64,000 nucleotides of DNA from Cryoendolithus antarcticus (lineage: Eukaryota; Ascomycota; Dothideomycetes; Cladosporiales; Cladosporiaceae): contig NAJO01000009.1 of the NCBI GenBank assembly GCA_002077065.1, positions 1-64,000 on the forward strand, read 5' to 3'. Below are positions 1 through 9,329 of the stretch, one piece after another. The first letter of the stretch is position 1. Each line of letters starts with the position of its first letter. A program made the translations under genes and the position numbers. The notes beneath the pieces are model-generated. The model ran no database searches. It saw nothing but the letters and a program-made list of their open reading frames with translations, and was not told the origin of the DNA.

Positions 1-3000
1 CCTACGCTCCGCCGCCTCGGCCGCTAGGGCGTCGAGGATAGCGCGCGGGGTAGCCTCCTTAGCGGCCCCCTCTACTATAGGCGGCGGGGGGAGGGTAACG
101 GGGACGTTCCTCTTCTACGGCGGCTCCGAGAAGATCTACTAGTAGGCCTAATCGAGGTCCTATATCCGATTCGGGGCGTACGTACGCCTCTATCGCTTAT
201 CGCCCCCCCGTCCCTACCCGTTTACCTATCCGTACTTAGCCCTATAATAGCCCCGTATCGCCCTAGGCGTCGCTACTACTACCCTATACTACGACCCGTC
301 CGGACCCGGGCCCGTATACCTTAGGCCGCCCCTCTATATCTCGATCCCTAGGTACGGTAGACCGTCGGGGCCGGGGAAGAGGACGTCGTTCGGAGTAGTA
401 GCGAGGTACTCGAGGCCGGCTATATAGTCGACGATCTCGGAACGGGTATCCAGTAGGACGGAGGGGTACGCCTTCGTTAGGTACGTCTCGATAGAATAGG
501 GGGGTACGGCTAAGGCGTAGGTACGGTATACTACGATACGGTAGGACGGGTAGTAGATAAAGAGGCGTCCGAACGGATCTATATCGCGCCCTTACGCGGA
601 GGGATATCCCTACGGGCGGGGACCTATAGTAGGGTAACGGTATAAGGATATATACGGACGGAGCGGGAGCGGGAGAGGGAAGGGTAGGGGCGAGCCGGGA
701 AGGGCGGCCTTATAGCGGTAACGGCGTCGTTAGAGTAAGGTTAGGGTAGGGTAGGTAGGGTAGGAGGATATATAGTATAAGAAGTACGCCGGGCGTCGCG
801 TTAGGAGTAGTCCGCGCCGGGCGTAATCCGAGTAGACTTAGCGATACCTTAAAAGTAGGATATACCTAATATATATAATATAGCGGCGGCGATAGTAGAT
901 ATAGACTATAAGATACGAAGGAGCGGAGTACGGGAGGGTATAGGGATCTACCCGGAGTATCCCTATACTATAGGACGGATACGTGCGATAGCGGGGGATT
1001 AATAGTCTACGCTTAATAGATTACGCCCGCGGGAGGGGCGCTAAGGCCGGGGTCCCGGTAGGGGGATTAATAGATTATAGGCGTAAACCGTTACGGTATA
1101 ACTAGGAGGGGATAGGAAGAGCTTAGAGTTACTTAGTAGGCTTAGGATAGATAGAGTAGACTATAAGGTACTATAGTATAGGAACTAGATTTATATAGGT
1201 CTAAAGTAGTCTTTAAAGATATAGTAGAGCTAATATTCTCTCTTTTCTTAGTACTATTACTACTATTAGCTATATAGACTTCTTAATATAGTCTTAGCTA
1301 TATTAGAGCTATATTCTATAGACTATATAAAGGTCTAAGAGTCCTATAGAAATAGTTACTACTCTATAGAAAGCTTTACTAGGACTTACTCCTTAGAGAC
1401 TTATAGGACTATAGAGATACTTTAGTATTTCTAGGTTTTAATAGAGCTTTCTACTAGCGTTCTTACTCTAGATAGAATATAATAAGACTATAATAAGCCT
1501 AGATAATTAAGTAAAACTAGTCGCTAGTCTATTAGGAGTTACCCTAAGAGATATACGTATAAACCCTATAAAATATTATTTTCTAAAAATACGCGGTTTT
1601 TAGTAAGACTCTCTAGTAATGTTCCTAGCTATATCTAGTAATATAATCTACTATACTAAGCCTAGAGAATATAATAGAAGTAGATAATACTCCTAGGAGA
1701 AGGCTCCCGGGAAAGAAATCGTAAAAACCGCGTATTTTATAGGGTATCTAGAAAAGTCCGCTAGGTAGGATACGAGGTCTTCCTAAAAACCGCGAGAAGG
1801 AGCTTACGGGGTAACTTCGAAACGTCCGAAACCGTTTTATAGGAAGTAACGCTAATCTAGGAGGTAGCCTAGGACTAGCGCGCTATCGCTAAGCTTAAAG
1901 ACTAGTACTACTACTACCTTAAAACTAACCTTAAAACCTAGTCTATCTAGTTTATTAAGGATACTAAGTCTCTCTACCGCTACTATTACGCTATCTTACG
2001 TCTCCCTATCCTAGCGAATAGGATTACTGCCGCCGCCGCCGACCTCTATAAGTTAAGCCGAATCCTAGCGCCTTATTAAGATCTACCTAGTAATAACCTA
2101 TACTTCGCTAAGTATACTACGCTTACTCTAGAGGAGTAGGCGAAGTCTCCCTTCCTAAGTAGCCTCGGCCCGCTACGTAAGGTAGCCTAGCTAGTTACTA
2201 GCCTAATAGAGGAGGATAAAGAGAACGATAAGGAGGAGGGCGGAGAGATATAGGAAGGTATTCGGAGTTCCGTATCGCTAATAGCTACGGGCGAGCTAGG
2301 GGATATATAATTCGAAGTAAGGCGCTTAGCGTAGGAACGTAGCTCTCGACGTCTTCGTTAGAGAGCCTATCATAATATCGATTATCGTTCTAAGAGTAGT
2401 CCTTAATCCTAGTTTATATAGATCTAATATCGCTATAGTCCGGTAGATATAAGTATTATATCGCGTCCGTAATATATTAGCTCTTACTTAGCCGGTAGTA
2501 TTATTAAGCTATTACTATAATAGCTAGCTATACGTTAGTAGTTATAATAATTATACCTAGGGAACGTATATAATATAGAGTAGCCTAGTCTAATACGGCT
2601 AAGACTATATAATATCTAGCTATAATCTTAGCGCTATAGTTTTAGCTCTTATTCTACTAAGATACGCTATTCCTTTTAGCTCTATAATATACCTACCTAG
2701 TCCTTAGGTATATCCCTCTAAAGTAAACGTAGCCTAGTACTTTCGGGCGGCGTATAGGTACGACTTACTCTAATAGTAATCTATACGTACTTATACGGGG
2801 CGGTATATATTTATATAGGAATCGTATCCGGAGCTATAGAAGGTAGGTAACCTCCTTACGTAAAAAAACCTACTCGCGTATAAATATAGTAGAGTATATA
2901 GCTACTTTATAGTTAACCTATACTATCTTAGCCGCTACTTTTATCTTCGCTTTCTCTTTCCTCTAAAACAAATTTAAACCTAGGTTACGAGATATTCTAG

Positions 3001-3660
3001 GCCCGTAGCTAGCCGCGTATACTAAATTCTAGCGCTTACTTAATATTCGTAGCGGTTAGGCTTACTAGACGGCTATTAAGCTCTATAAGAAATATAGGGA
3101 TCTTATACGAATTACCCCTAATATTGTTTCCGTAGCCGATCCGGCTATAATTCTAACTATCTATAATATTAAGGGCGATTTCGCTAAGTCGGTATTCTAC
3201 TCTATTTAGTACGTATTATAGTAGAAGCGGCTATAAATAAACCTTTTTAGTATACGTAATAAAGTAGAGTATTAAGAATAGAGGAAGAAGATTACTAACG
3301 CGTATAGTCTAGAGTCTCTACTAAAGTCTAAAGATAAGATCGATAAGTATAGCGTACTTTTTATATAGAAGCTAGGAGATATAGCGGATAGTATAGCCTC
3401 TCTCGATCTCGGTACTTAGCTATAATATTATTCCTTCGACGTCGTAGGAGAGCTAACATTTAATAAGAGACTTAGCTTTCTAAATAAGGGAGGTAATATC
3501 GACGGTATAATAGAAGCGATTAAGGGTATACTATTATATACCTCGTAGTATAGCTAAGTACCGGAAGCGTACCTATTCCTTCTTAGTAACCCGCTATTTC
3601 CTATTCTTATTCTAGTAAGTTAAACTAAGCGGCTAGTAACGATAAGCATAGACTCTAATA
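1..3660. repeat. RIP-mutated tract (decayed repeat plus flank)
   Basis: Reading base by base, CA and TG dinucleotides are almost absent: I find only about a dozen, for example near 451, 983, 1620, 2018, 2371, 2968, 3125 and 3456, where hundreds are expected. TA and CG are abundant. This is what repeat-induced point mutation leaves when every CpA on both strands has become TpA. No open frame above trivial length survives. The first ~1.1 kb stays GC-rich, while about 1.1-1.75 kb is AT-richer, so more than one source sequence may be involved. The identity of the original repeat cannot be read. From about 3684 normal dinucleotide use resumes. Known: RIP acts on duplicated DNA in Pezizomycotina and can leak into flanking single-copy DNA. 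Inferred: a transposon or other duplicated segment lies here and extends left of the window. Confidence 0.9.
1840..2390 (+). pseudogene. Decayed coding frame of unknown identity inside the RIP tract
   Basis: In the frame with codon starts at 1888+3n, a long stretch reads as protein-like sequence rich in Lys, Leu, Tyr and Ala. It is interrupted only by TAG and TAA, the stops that RIP makes from CAG, CAA and TGG. Glu/Asp-rich residues follow at about 2200-2250 and an Arg-rich stretch at about 2340-2375. I do not recognise the family; a retrotransposon gag-like or transposon-encoded protein is possible, but nothing diagnostic such as a DDE, RT or zinc-knuckle motif is visible. Confidence 0.35.
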
Positions 3661-4530
3661 AATCATAGCAAATGGAAACCTAGAATCAAATTCTGAACTT
3701 TACTCTTAAGGCTATAAACAGTCGAACGAAGATATCCCGAGACGGAGAGCTCGAGCTTAAAGGCAATCTTGGCAACGACATGCTCTCTAAGTGGGCGGCA
3801 GTCAAGAACTTCGATCCATTGAAGATGAGTACACGAGATGTCGTTGTGCATCTAAGCACAAACGTAAGTTTACTATAATCTCAATGCGAGAAACCAACCC
3901 TGACTTTGACTATGTAGGTCTTTGCGGGCAGCGATACAACAGCCATCGCTTTGCGAGCTATCCTGTACTTCTTGATGAAGAATCCAGAGAAGATGAAGAA
4001 GCTGCAGAAGGAGATAGATGACGCCCAACGGGCTGGTAAGCTTTCGGCAGTCATCAGTGACAAAGAAGTTCGCACCGAGCTGCCGTACCTCACCGCTGTC
4101 CAGAAAGAAGCGCTGCGCATCCATCCATCCGTGGGTCTCCTTCTTGAACGCCACGTCCCAGCTGGAGGGGTGACACTTTGCGGGAAGCATATTCCCGAAG
4201 GCACCATTGTGGGCATCAACCCATGGGTAACGCAACACGACCCCAAAATCTTCCTGGAGCCCGATCAGTTCATCCCAGAACGCTGGATCGAGACGGAACA
4301 CAACAAAGAGCAATTGGCAACGATGGAGAAATCCATCTTTGGCTTTGGAGCTGGAAGTCGGGTATGTATAGGCAAGAACATCAGTATGATTGAGATGAGG
4401 AAGATCATTCCTCTGCTTCTCAGGGAGTTTGATATTTCATTCGTTGATGAGACGGCCGAGTGGAAAGTGAAGAACGTTTGGTTCACACAACAGGAGATGC
4501 CGCCATGTAAGTTGGCAAGAAGAAGCAAGA
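2898..4530 (+). pseudogene. Cytochrome P450, 5' half destroyed by RIP
   Basis: A nearly full-length microsomal P450 (about 507 codons) can be followed through three phase-0 exons: 2898-3614, 3669-3863 and from 3918. The likely start codon reads ATA at 2898 (ATG changed by RIP). It is followed by a hydrophobic anchor and the proline hinge RLRDI-x-GP at 2982-3005. The D-V-V-G-E-L-T-F block typical of pisatin-demethylase-like fungal P450s is at about 3436-3459. Exon 1 carries about eighteen in-frame stops, all TAG or TAA, and the last is TAG at 3681. Downstream, the I-helix AGSDTT (from about 3924), EALR (ExxR), PERW and the haem loop FGAGSRVCIGKN are intact. Homology ends near 4526 with PPCKLARR. 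No stop follows in frame until 4872, so the native stop also seems lost. The 3' half could still be transcribed, but no functional enzyme is possible from this locus. The substrate is unknown. Confidence 0.85.
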
Positions 4531-4610
4531 TTTTAAACGGCCTGGTACAATGCGGTCATGTTACAGGGCGTGGTTGGTATGTAGTAATGGTACAGTACCT
4601 TGATGCACTC

Positions 4611-5060
4611 TCATCTAAGCCAGTACGCATCCTTGCTGGTCTCCGTCGTCCACTCATGCGTCTCCTTAGTCATGAACCTCACAAACCGCCCATCAGGGTC
4701 CTCCGCCACAAGCACCCAACTGCGCAAAGCCGTCAAGACTTTCGAGCACTTGACATCCTTCAGCGCCAACCAAGTCGCCCACTTCTCCAGATCAGCCCGA
4801 GTCTCCACGCTCCAGGTAACAGGATCCCAAGTCTGATGCCGCGTTGCCTGCTCGGCGTTCAGGCGGATCTCTAGCATCGTCGGGATGGACGGGTGTTTGC
4901 AGATAACGGCGAAGAGATCGCCAGATGGCGTGCGGTGATCGAACTCCGGGATCCTGGTGAAGCCCAGGATGTCGACGTAGAACGCAGAGGTGGTGACAAT
5001 GTTGGATGAGGCAAGCTTAATATGGTCGAGGCCTGCTAGTAGCGGAGCTTCGGTAGGCAT
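4611..5060 (-). CDS. VOC superfamily (glyoxalase/bleomycin-resistance fold) protein
   Basis: A single-exon 149-residue protein. It opens with the typical first strand GLDHIKLASSN (His as likely metal ligand), then FYVDILGF, SGDLFAVI, and MLEIRLNAEQ with the Glu ligand position. It closes with the DPDGRFVRFM strand seen in glyoxalase I, dioxygenase and fosfomycin/bleomycin-resistance relatives. The fold is a pair of beta-alpha-beta-beta-beta modules binding one divalent metal. The substrate cannot be read from the sequence. It lies tail to tail with the P450 remnant and head to head with the FAD monooxygenase, so the three may once have served one aromatic or secondary-metabolite pathway (inference). 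The gene is outside the RIP tract and undamaged. Confidence 0.75.
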   Translation of the reverse strand: MPTEAPLLAGLDHIKLASSNIVTTSAFYVDILGFTRIPEFDHRTPSGDLFAVICKHPSIPTMLEIRLNAEQATRHQTWDPVTWSVETRADLEKWATWLALKDVKCSKVLTALRSWVLVAEDPDGRFVRFMTKETHEWTTETSKDAYWLR

Positions 5061-5642
5061 GATGCGTTTTGCGACGGTTCCAAATCAGCACGGGTGGCGG
5101 TAATGCTTGTAGTAATGAATCACTGGCCATCAATGCCAGATTGTGTCTGTTATATGCTTTCGATCGTTACGTGTATAGCGTCGAAGGAAGTCGTGCGCAG
5201 ATAGGCTCGAACACTATCGGCACGTCCATCGAAATCGGCGCCGAGTCAAGCCCGATTTGCCCGTGCTACAAAGGAATGGCGTTATTCAATGCGAACATGA
5301 TTCTCGCGGATGGGATGTGTCGATCTACACGCGACCCGCTCTAGCATAGTGCAATTCCAGTTTGCTGTGTGCTGTCTTCGCCCTAAAGCTGTCGCCCGGG
5401 GCCCGAGATTGGCATATTTATGCAAGACGGCGTACGGCACCCAGGTTGCGCTTTCGTAGATGGCCGATCCAACATTCAACCAAGAATCCGGTGGGCATAT
5501 AAAGATGTTGACTAGCACAGTTCATGGCGCCACCATCTATCAGGTCTCAATCTGCAGAATCGTATAGCCCATTGCGCGATCGGCGTCCTTCCATCATCTG
5601 CTACTAGCCCGCTCAGTACTTTCCAGCTAAGCATCAGCGACC
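5061..5642. promoter_or_regulatory. Shared promoter between VOC gene and FAD monooxygenase
   Basis: This 582-base region lies between divergently oriented genes. A TATA-like CATATAAAG lies at about 5497-5505, some 140 bases before the monooxygenase ATG. No coding sequence is recognisable here. Confidence 0.4.
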
Positions 5643-7030
5643 ATGGTCCAAGTTGTGATCATCGGCGGCGGCTTCGCTGTGAGTCGCTTCACTCTCATCG
5701 GTGGCCTCTTGCTGACCTCCAAGCCTAGGGCATGGCGGCCAGCATATTCCTGAAGAAACGCGGCATCTCCTCAGCCATCTACGAGCTGCGTGACGATAGC
5801 TTCACCTCAGCCGGCAATATCGCCCTCGCACCCAACGCGCTACGTGTACTGGATCATGCAGATGTCTTTGAAAAGATAGAGAGGATGGGCTTCAACTACG
5901 AGAACATCGCATTTACCAGTGCTGATGGGTCCTTGCTTGGACACTTCCTGAACGGCTCGCAGACGAAATACAACTTTGCTGCCATTCGTATCCATCGCAC
6001 GATCGTGCGCGATGCCCTGCGTGCTCAGGTCAGAGAGCACGGCATACCTACAACCTACAACACCAAATGTGTCGAGATCGTCTCTGAGCCTGCGCCGTCC
6101 ACGAAGGTGACTGCGGTATTTCAGAACGGCGAGCGCGTTACAGCAGACTTCGTAATCGGCGCGGACGGCATCCACAGCACTGTGCGATCGCACGTCGCTC
6201 CAGAAAGTGCTGCACCCAATTACAGCGGTATGGTGGGGATCATGGGCTACGTCACGTCGGGCGAGCTGAGCGGAGTCGAACGCACGCTTGAGCTGCCGGC
6301 CATGCTTTTCGGCGATACTGGATCCTTCGCGATCATGCCTTCCAGCTACGATGGAACGGAAGTCGGGTACTTCGCGTCAATAGAATTGGAGGATCGTTCG
6401 CGGGCAGAGTGGTCCACCTTGGGCCAGGACAAGCAAGGTCTACGAAAGATCCTAGCGGAACGCTTCATGCCACCCCATCGCTACCCTGAGCTCGTGCAGG
6501 CGCTGGTTGAGATGACTCCATTGGAAACACTGAGTCTCTGGCCGTAGGTAGACGCGCATCAAAGCTGATCTCGAGCCGCAACACTGACACCGAATAGCTT
6601 CTTCTCTGCACCAACCCTCGATTCCTGGGTCTCAAAGTCTGCCCGTGTCATACTGATCGGCGACAGTGCACATGCCATTCCACCAACAGGCGGACAAGGG
6701 GCTGCTATGGCGCTCGAAGACGCTGAGACCCTGTCATATGCTCTCGCCATGATCTACGGAGCACGCAGTGTCTCCAAGCCAGAACACGGAGAAGATGTCG
6801 ATGTCAACCGCATACTTGCGCAGTGGAATGACCACCGACATGCGCGTGTGGCCAAGGTGCTCGACTTCACCTCGAAGAATGGAAAGCTCCGAAAGTCCAG
6901 TCCGCATCTGTTTGAGCATATTGCGAAGGAGTGGCTGATGTGGGCGGCGTTCAAATGGATGGGTCCGGAAGGCGGCACTCAATGGATGTATGAGTATGCC
7001 GCGGAGGCTGTGCGAAGTGTGCTACATTAG
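5643..7030 (+). CDS. FAD-dependent monooxygenase (salicylate hydroxylase-like)
   Basis: Three exons (5643-5678, 5729-6543, 6598-7030) give about 427 residues. The 36-base first exon supplies VVIIGGGFAG, the GxGxxG dinucleotide-binding motif, which is lost if the ATG at 5732 is used; that is why I place the start at 5643. Downstream are the DG motif VIGADGIHSTVRS (about residue 165) and the second FAD motif GDSAHAIPPTGGQGAAMALEDA, both hallmarks of group A flavoprotein hydroxylases (PF01494). Members hydroxylate aromatic or polyketide substrates using NAD(P)H and O2. The C-terminal part is normal in length. It is transcribed away from the VOC gene and sits 1.1 kb from the broken P450, so a joint oxidative pathway is plausible. 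Exact substrate unknown. Confidence 0.88.
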
Positions 7031-7766
7031 TGGAGGAGGAGTACGAAGTCAGTAGGTCAGCTTAGCTCATGGAGCGCAGCCGCCCAAAAAGCACCAGACT
7101 GCTAGAGGGCATACACCGTTTCTCATGGCAGTGTTCGTGAAGGCAGTGCCACCGTGAGTGAGTGCCATTTTGTCCACCTAGATGCCTTCACAATGCGCGG
7201 CGGGAGGGACGCAGTGTCGAACCGCGCTCCCTTGGGCCACCAGGGTAATAACAGTAAACTCCACGAATCCTCGCGGAATTGCAAAAGCATGCTAGCTGCG
7301 TTTCTGCATCACGGCAAACCAGGACCAGGAGCTTAGTGTAGCACTGTATTCCGCAGGAAGGGTGCTCGCCGTCACGTCGCGAGGGGCCACGCCGTCAACG
7401 CTCAGCTAGGCCAAGGTCGGCGATAGAGACACAGGATCATGTTAACGCCTCGTTTGAGCTGCAGCGAAAGGAGCGGTTGTCGTGGGTCGGTGATGGCTGC
7501 CTCGCGAACGGCTTCGGCAGGAAGATCTGCCCGTGTCCGGTTTTTTGCGAGATCCGGCATGCTGACGTCGTTTACGCGAGCCTGAAGATCGTGATCGTGG
7601 ACGAAAGTAGACGCACTGACTGAGAGCTGCCCCGCGGCAATGCCAGGTCATAAAAGAAGCAGCAGCCTATTCGCACGACTCGACGATCCATCGCATATCT
7701 AGTCGAGATCTCCACTGTAGGGTTTTGCCCATTAAACAACAACGAACATCCATCGCATCCCTCACG
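7031..7766. other. Intergenic, promoter of the serine esterase
   Basis: No gene is recognised in these 736 bases between two plus-strand genes. Only short chance frames occur. Confidence 0.5.
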
Positions 7767-9101
7767 ATGGAAGCCAGCAACAGCGACAAGGCAATACATC
7801 TCTGCATCCTCACGCATGGCATGTGGGGAAAGCCACTCCATCTCAAGCACCTCAAAGAGACCCTCTCAAAGCAGTACCCGTCCGGCGAGCTGTACGTCTT
7901 CGCGCCCAACTCGAATGCTGAATACCTCACCTACGATGGCATCGAGACAGGCGCGGAGCGTGTTACGCACGAGATCGAAGCAAAGATCGCCGAGCTGACA
8001 GCAGCCGGTGCAAAGCTCAAGAAGATCAGCATAGCAGGCTATTCGCTAGGCGGTCTCGTGGCGCGATACGTAGTAGGCTTGCTACACAAAAACGGCGTCT
8101 TTGACACCCTCGAGCCCACAAACTTCACCACCTTCGCCACGCCGCATCTGGGAACGCGCGCGCATGGAACTGGATATGGTGGCGCATTCTGGAATACTTT
8201 GGGCGCAAAGACACTCAGCGCTAGCGGTGCTCAGATGTTCCTTGCAGACTCATTCAGAGACACTGGGAAGCCGCTGCTGAGCACACTCGCGGACCCGAAC
8301 AGCATCTTCATCCAGGGCTTGAGGCGATTCAAGAGAAAGAGTGTGTACGCGAACACCTTGAATGATCGCAGTGTGCCTTACTATACCGCCTGTATCACTC
8401 GTGTGGACCCATTCGTCGATCTCGAGGCGGTAGATCTGCACTATCTCGAGGGCCAGGCACCGGAAGAGGAAGTAATCCTCGATCCAGAAAGCCCAGTCAC
8501 CGCGAAGAAGACACCTCAGACCGCTCTCACGTTATACCAGCGCTCTTCCCGATCTCTCACCAACGTCCCCTTCTACGCCCTCCTGACAGTCCTGCTACCC
8601 ATAGGCGCCACCTTCTTCCTGGTGAATTCCGGCATCCAATCATTTCGCTCCGCAGCACGCATGAAGCTGCATGAAGAAGGCAAGGCTGGTATCACAACGC
8701 ACAAGTACCGCATGCCACTTCTGGAAGACGCTCGGGCAATGCAAGAACGCGTCTACGAGCAGCTGAATAACAACCAGCAAGAAGAGTACCTACCCACGCC
8801 TCCCCCGGAGCCGGCGTCATCTTCTTCGTCCGCATCCTCATCTTCCACCCAACTTGCGTCCGAGAAGAATCTAGCAAGACAGCAGTCGAAGAAGAACCAC
8901 TCTCCTTGGCCAACACTGGCATTGAACAATGATCAGTTCGCCATGATCGATGGTCTTGACAGCGTCGGGCTGATCAGGTACCCATGTCACATCGATCAGG
9001 TCCGCCATACGCACGCTGCGATTGTGGTCAGAAGTGAGAGGAGTAGCTACCCGCAGGGCAGGGCGGTCGTGCAGCATTGGGCCTCGAACTTCATACTGTG
9101 A
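7767..9101 (+). CDS. DUF676 serine esterase / lipid-droplet phospholipase-like
   Basis: A single exon of 444 residues from the ATG at 7767 (an in-frame ATG at 7725 would add 14 residues without homology). An alpha/beta-hydrolase of the DUF676 family: LCILTHGMWGKP holds the oxyanion-side HG motif, IAGYSLGGLVARY contains the nucleophile elbow GYSLGG, and TFATPHLG is the family's second conserved block. A C-terminal hydrophobic segment (FYALLTVLLPIGATFFL, about residue 270) could anchor it to a membrane or lipid droplet. A Ser-rich low-complexity stretch follows at about residues 352-362. Yeast relatives are Lpl1 (YOR059C, a lipid-droplet phospholipase) and Rog1. The gene converges with the phosphatidylserine decarboxylase gene, leaving 228 bases between their stops. 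Confidence 0.82.
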   Translation: MEASNSDKAIHLCILTHGMWGKPLHLKHLKETLSKQYPSGELYVFAPNSNAEYLTYDGIETGAERVTHEIEAKIAELTAAGAKLKKISIAGYSLGGLVARYVVGLLHKNGVFDTLEPTNFTTFATPHLGTRAHGTGYGGAFWNTLGAKTLSASGAQMFLADSFRDTGKPLLSTLADPNSIFIQGLRRFKRKSVYANTLNDRSVPYYTACITRVDPFVDLEAVDLHYLEGQAPEEEVILDPESPVTAKKTPQTALTLYQRSSRSLTNVPFYALLTVLLPIGATFFLVNSGIQSFRSAARMKLHEEGKAGITTHKYRMPLLEDARAMQERVYEQLNNNQQEEYLPTPPPEPASSSSSASSSSTQLASEKNLARQQSKKNHSPWPTLALNNDQFAMIDGLDSVGLIRYPCHIDQVRHTHAAIVVRSERSSYPQGRAVVQHWASNFIL

Positions 9102-9329
9102 TCCTTTAAGGCAAGAGGTCGCAGAATTGGATGATCTGGATTATTAGCAGGGCGTTTCGGCGTATGGATATAGACAGATAGAGTAATCCATGTACTTTGG
9201 CGTATCAGATGCCTAGACACATGAAGCTCATTCAACCGTCAATGCAACTCTTGTCCACCCGTTTTACATCACAAATCGTAGCATCGTAGGAGTTTCTACT
9301 ACTCAGTGGTCTAGATCATGCATCGGCGA

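Noticed and set aside
1..3660. Possible centromere or mitochondrial insert
   Set aside because: High CpG content and specific CA/TG loss fit RIP, and a P450 reading frame continues into it; neither alternative explains this.
8811..8844. Ser-codon microsatellite-like run in the esterase gene
   Set aside because: Ordinary low-complexity coding stretch; interest too low for a separate repeat feature.
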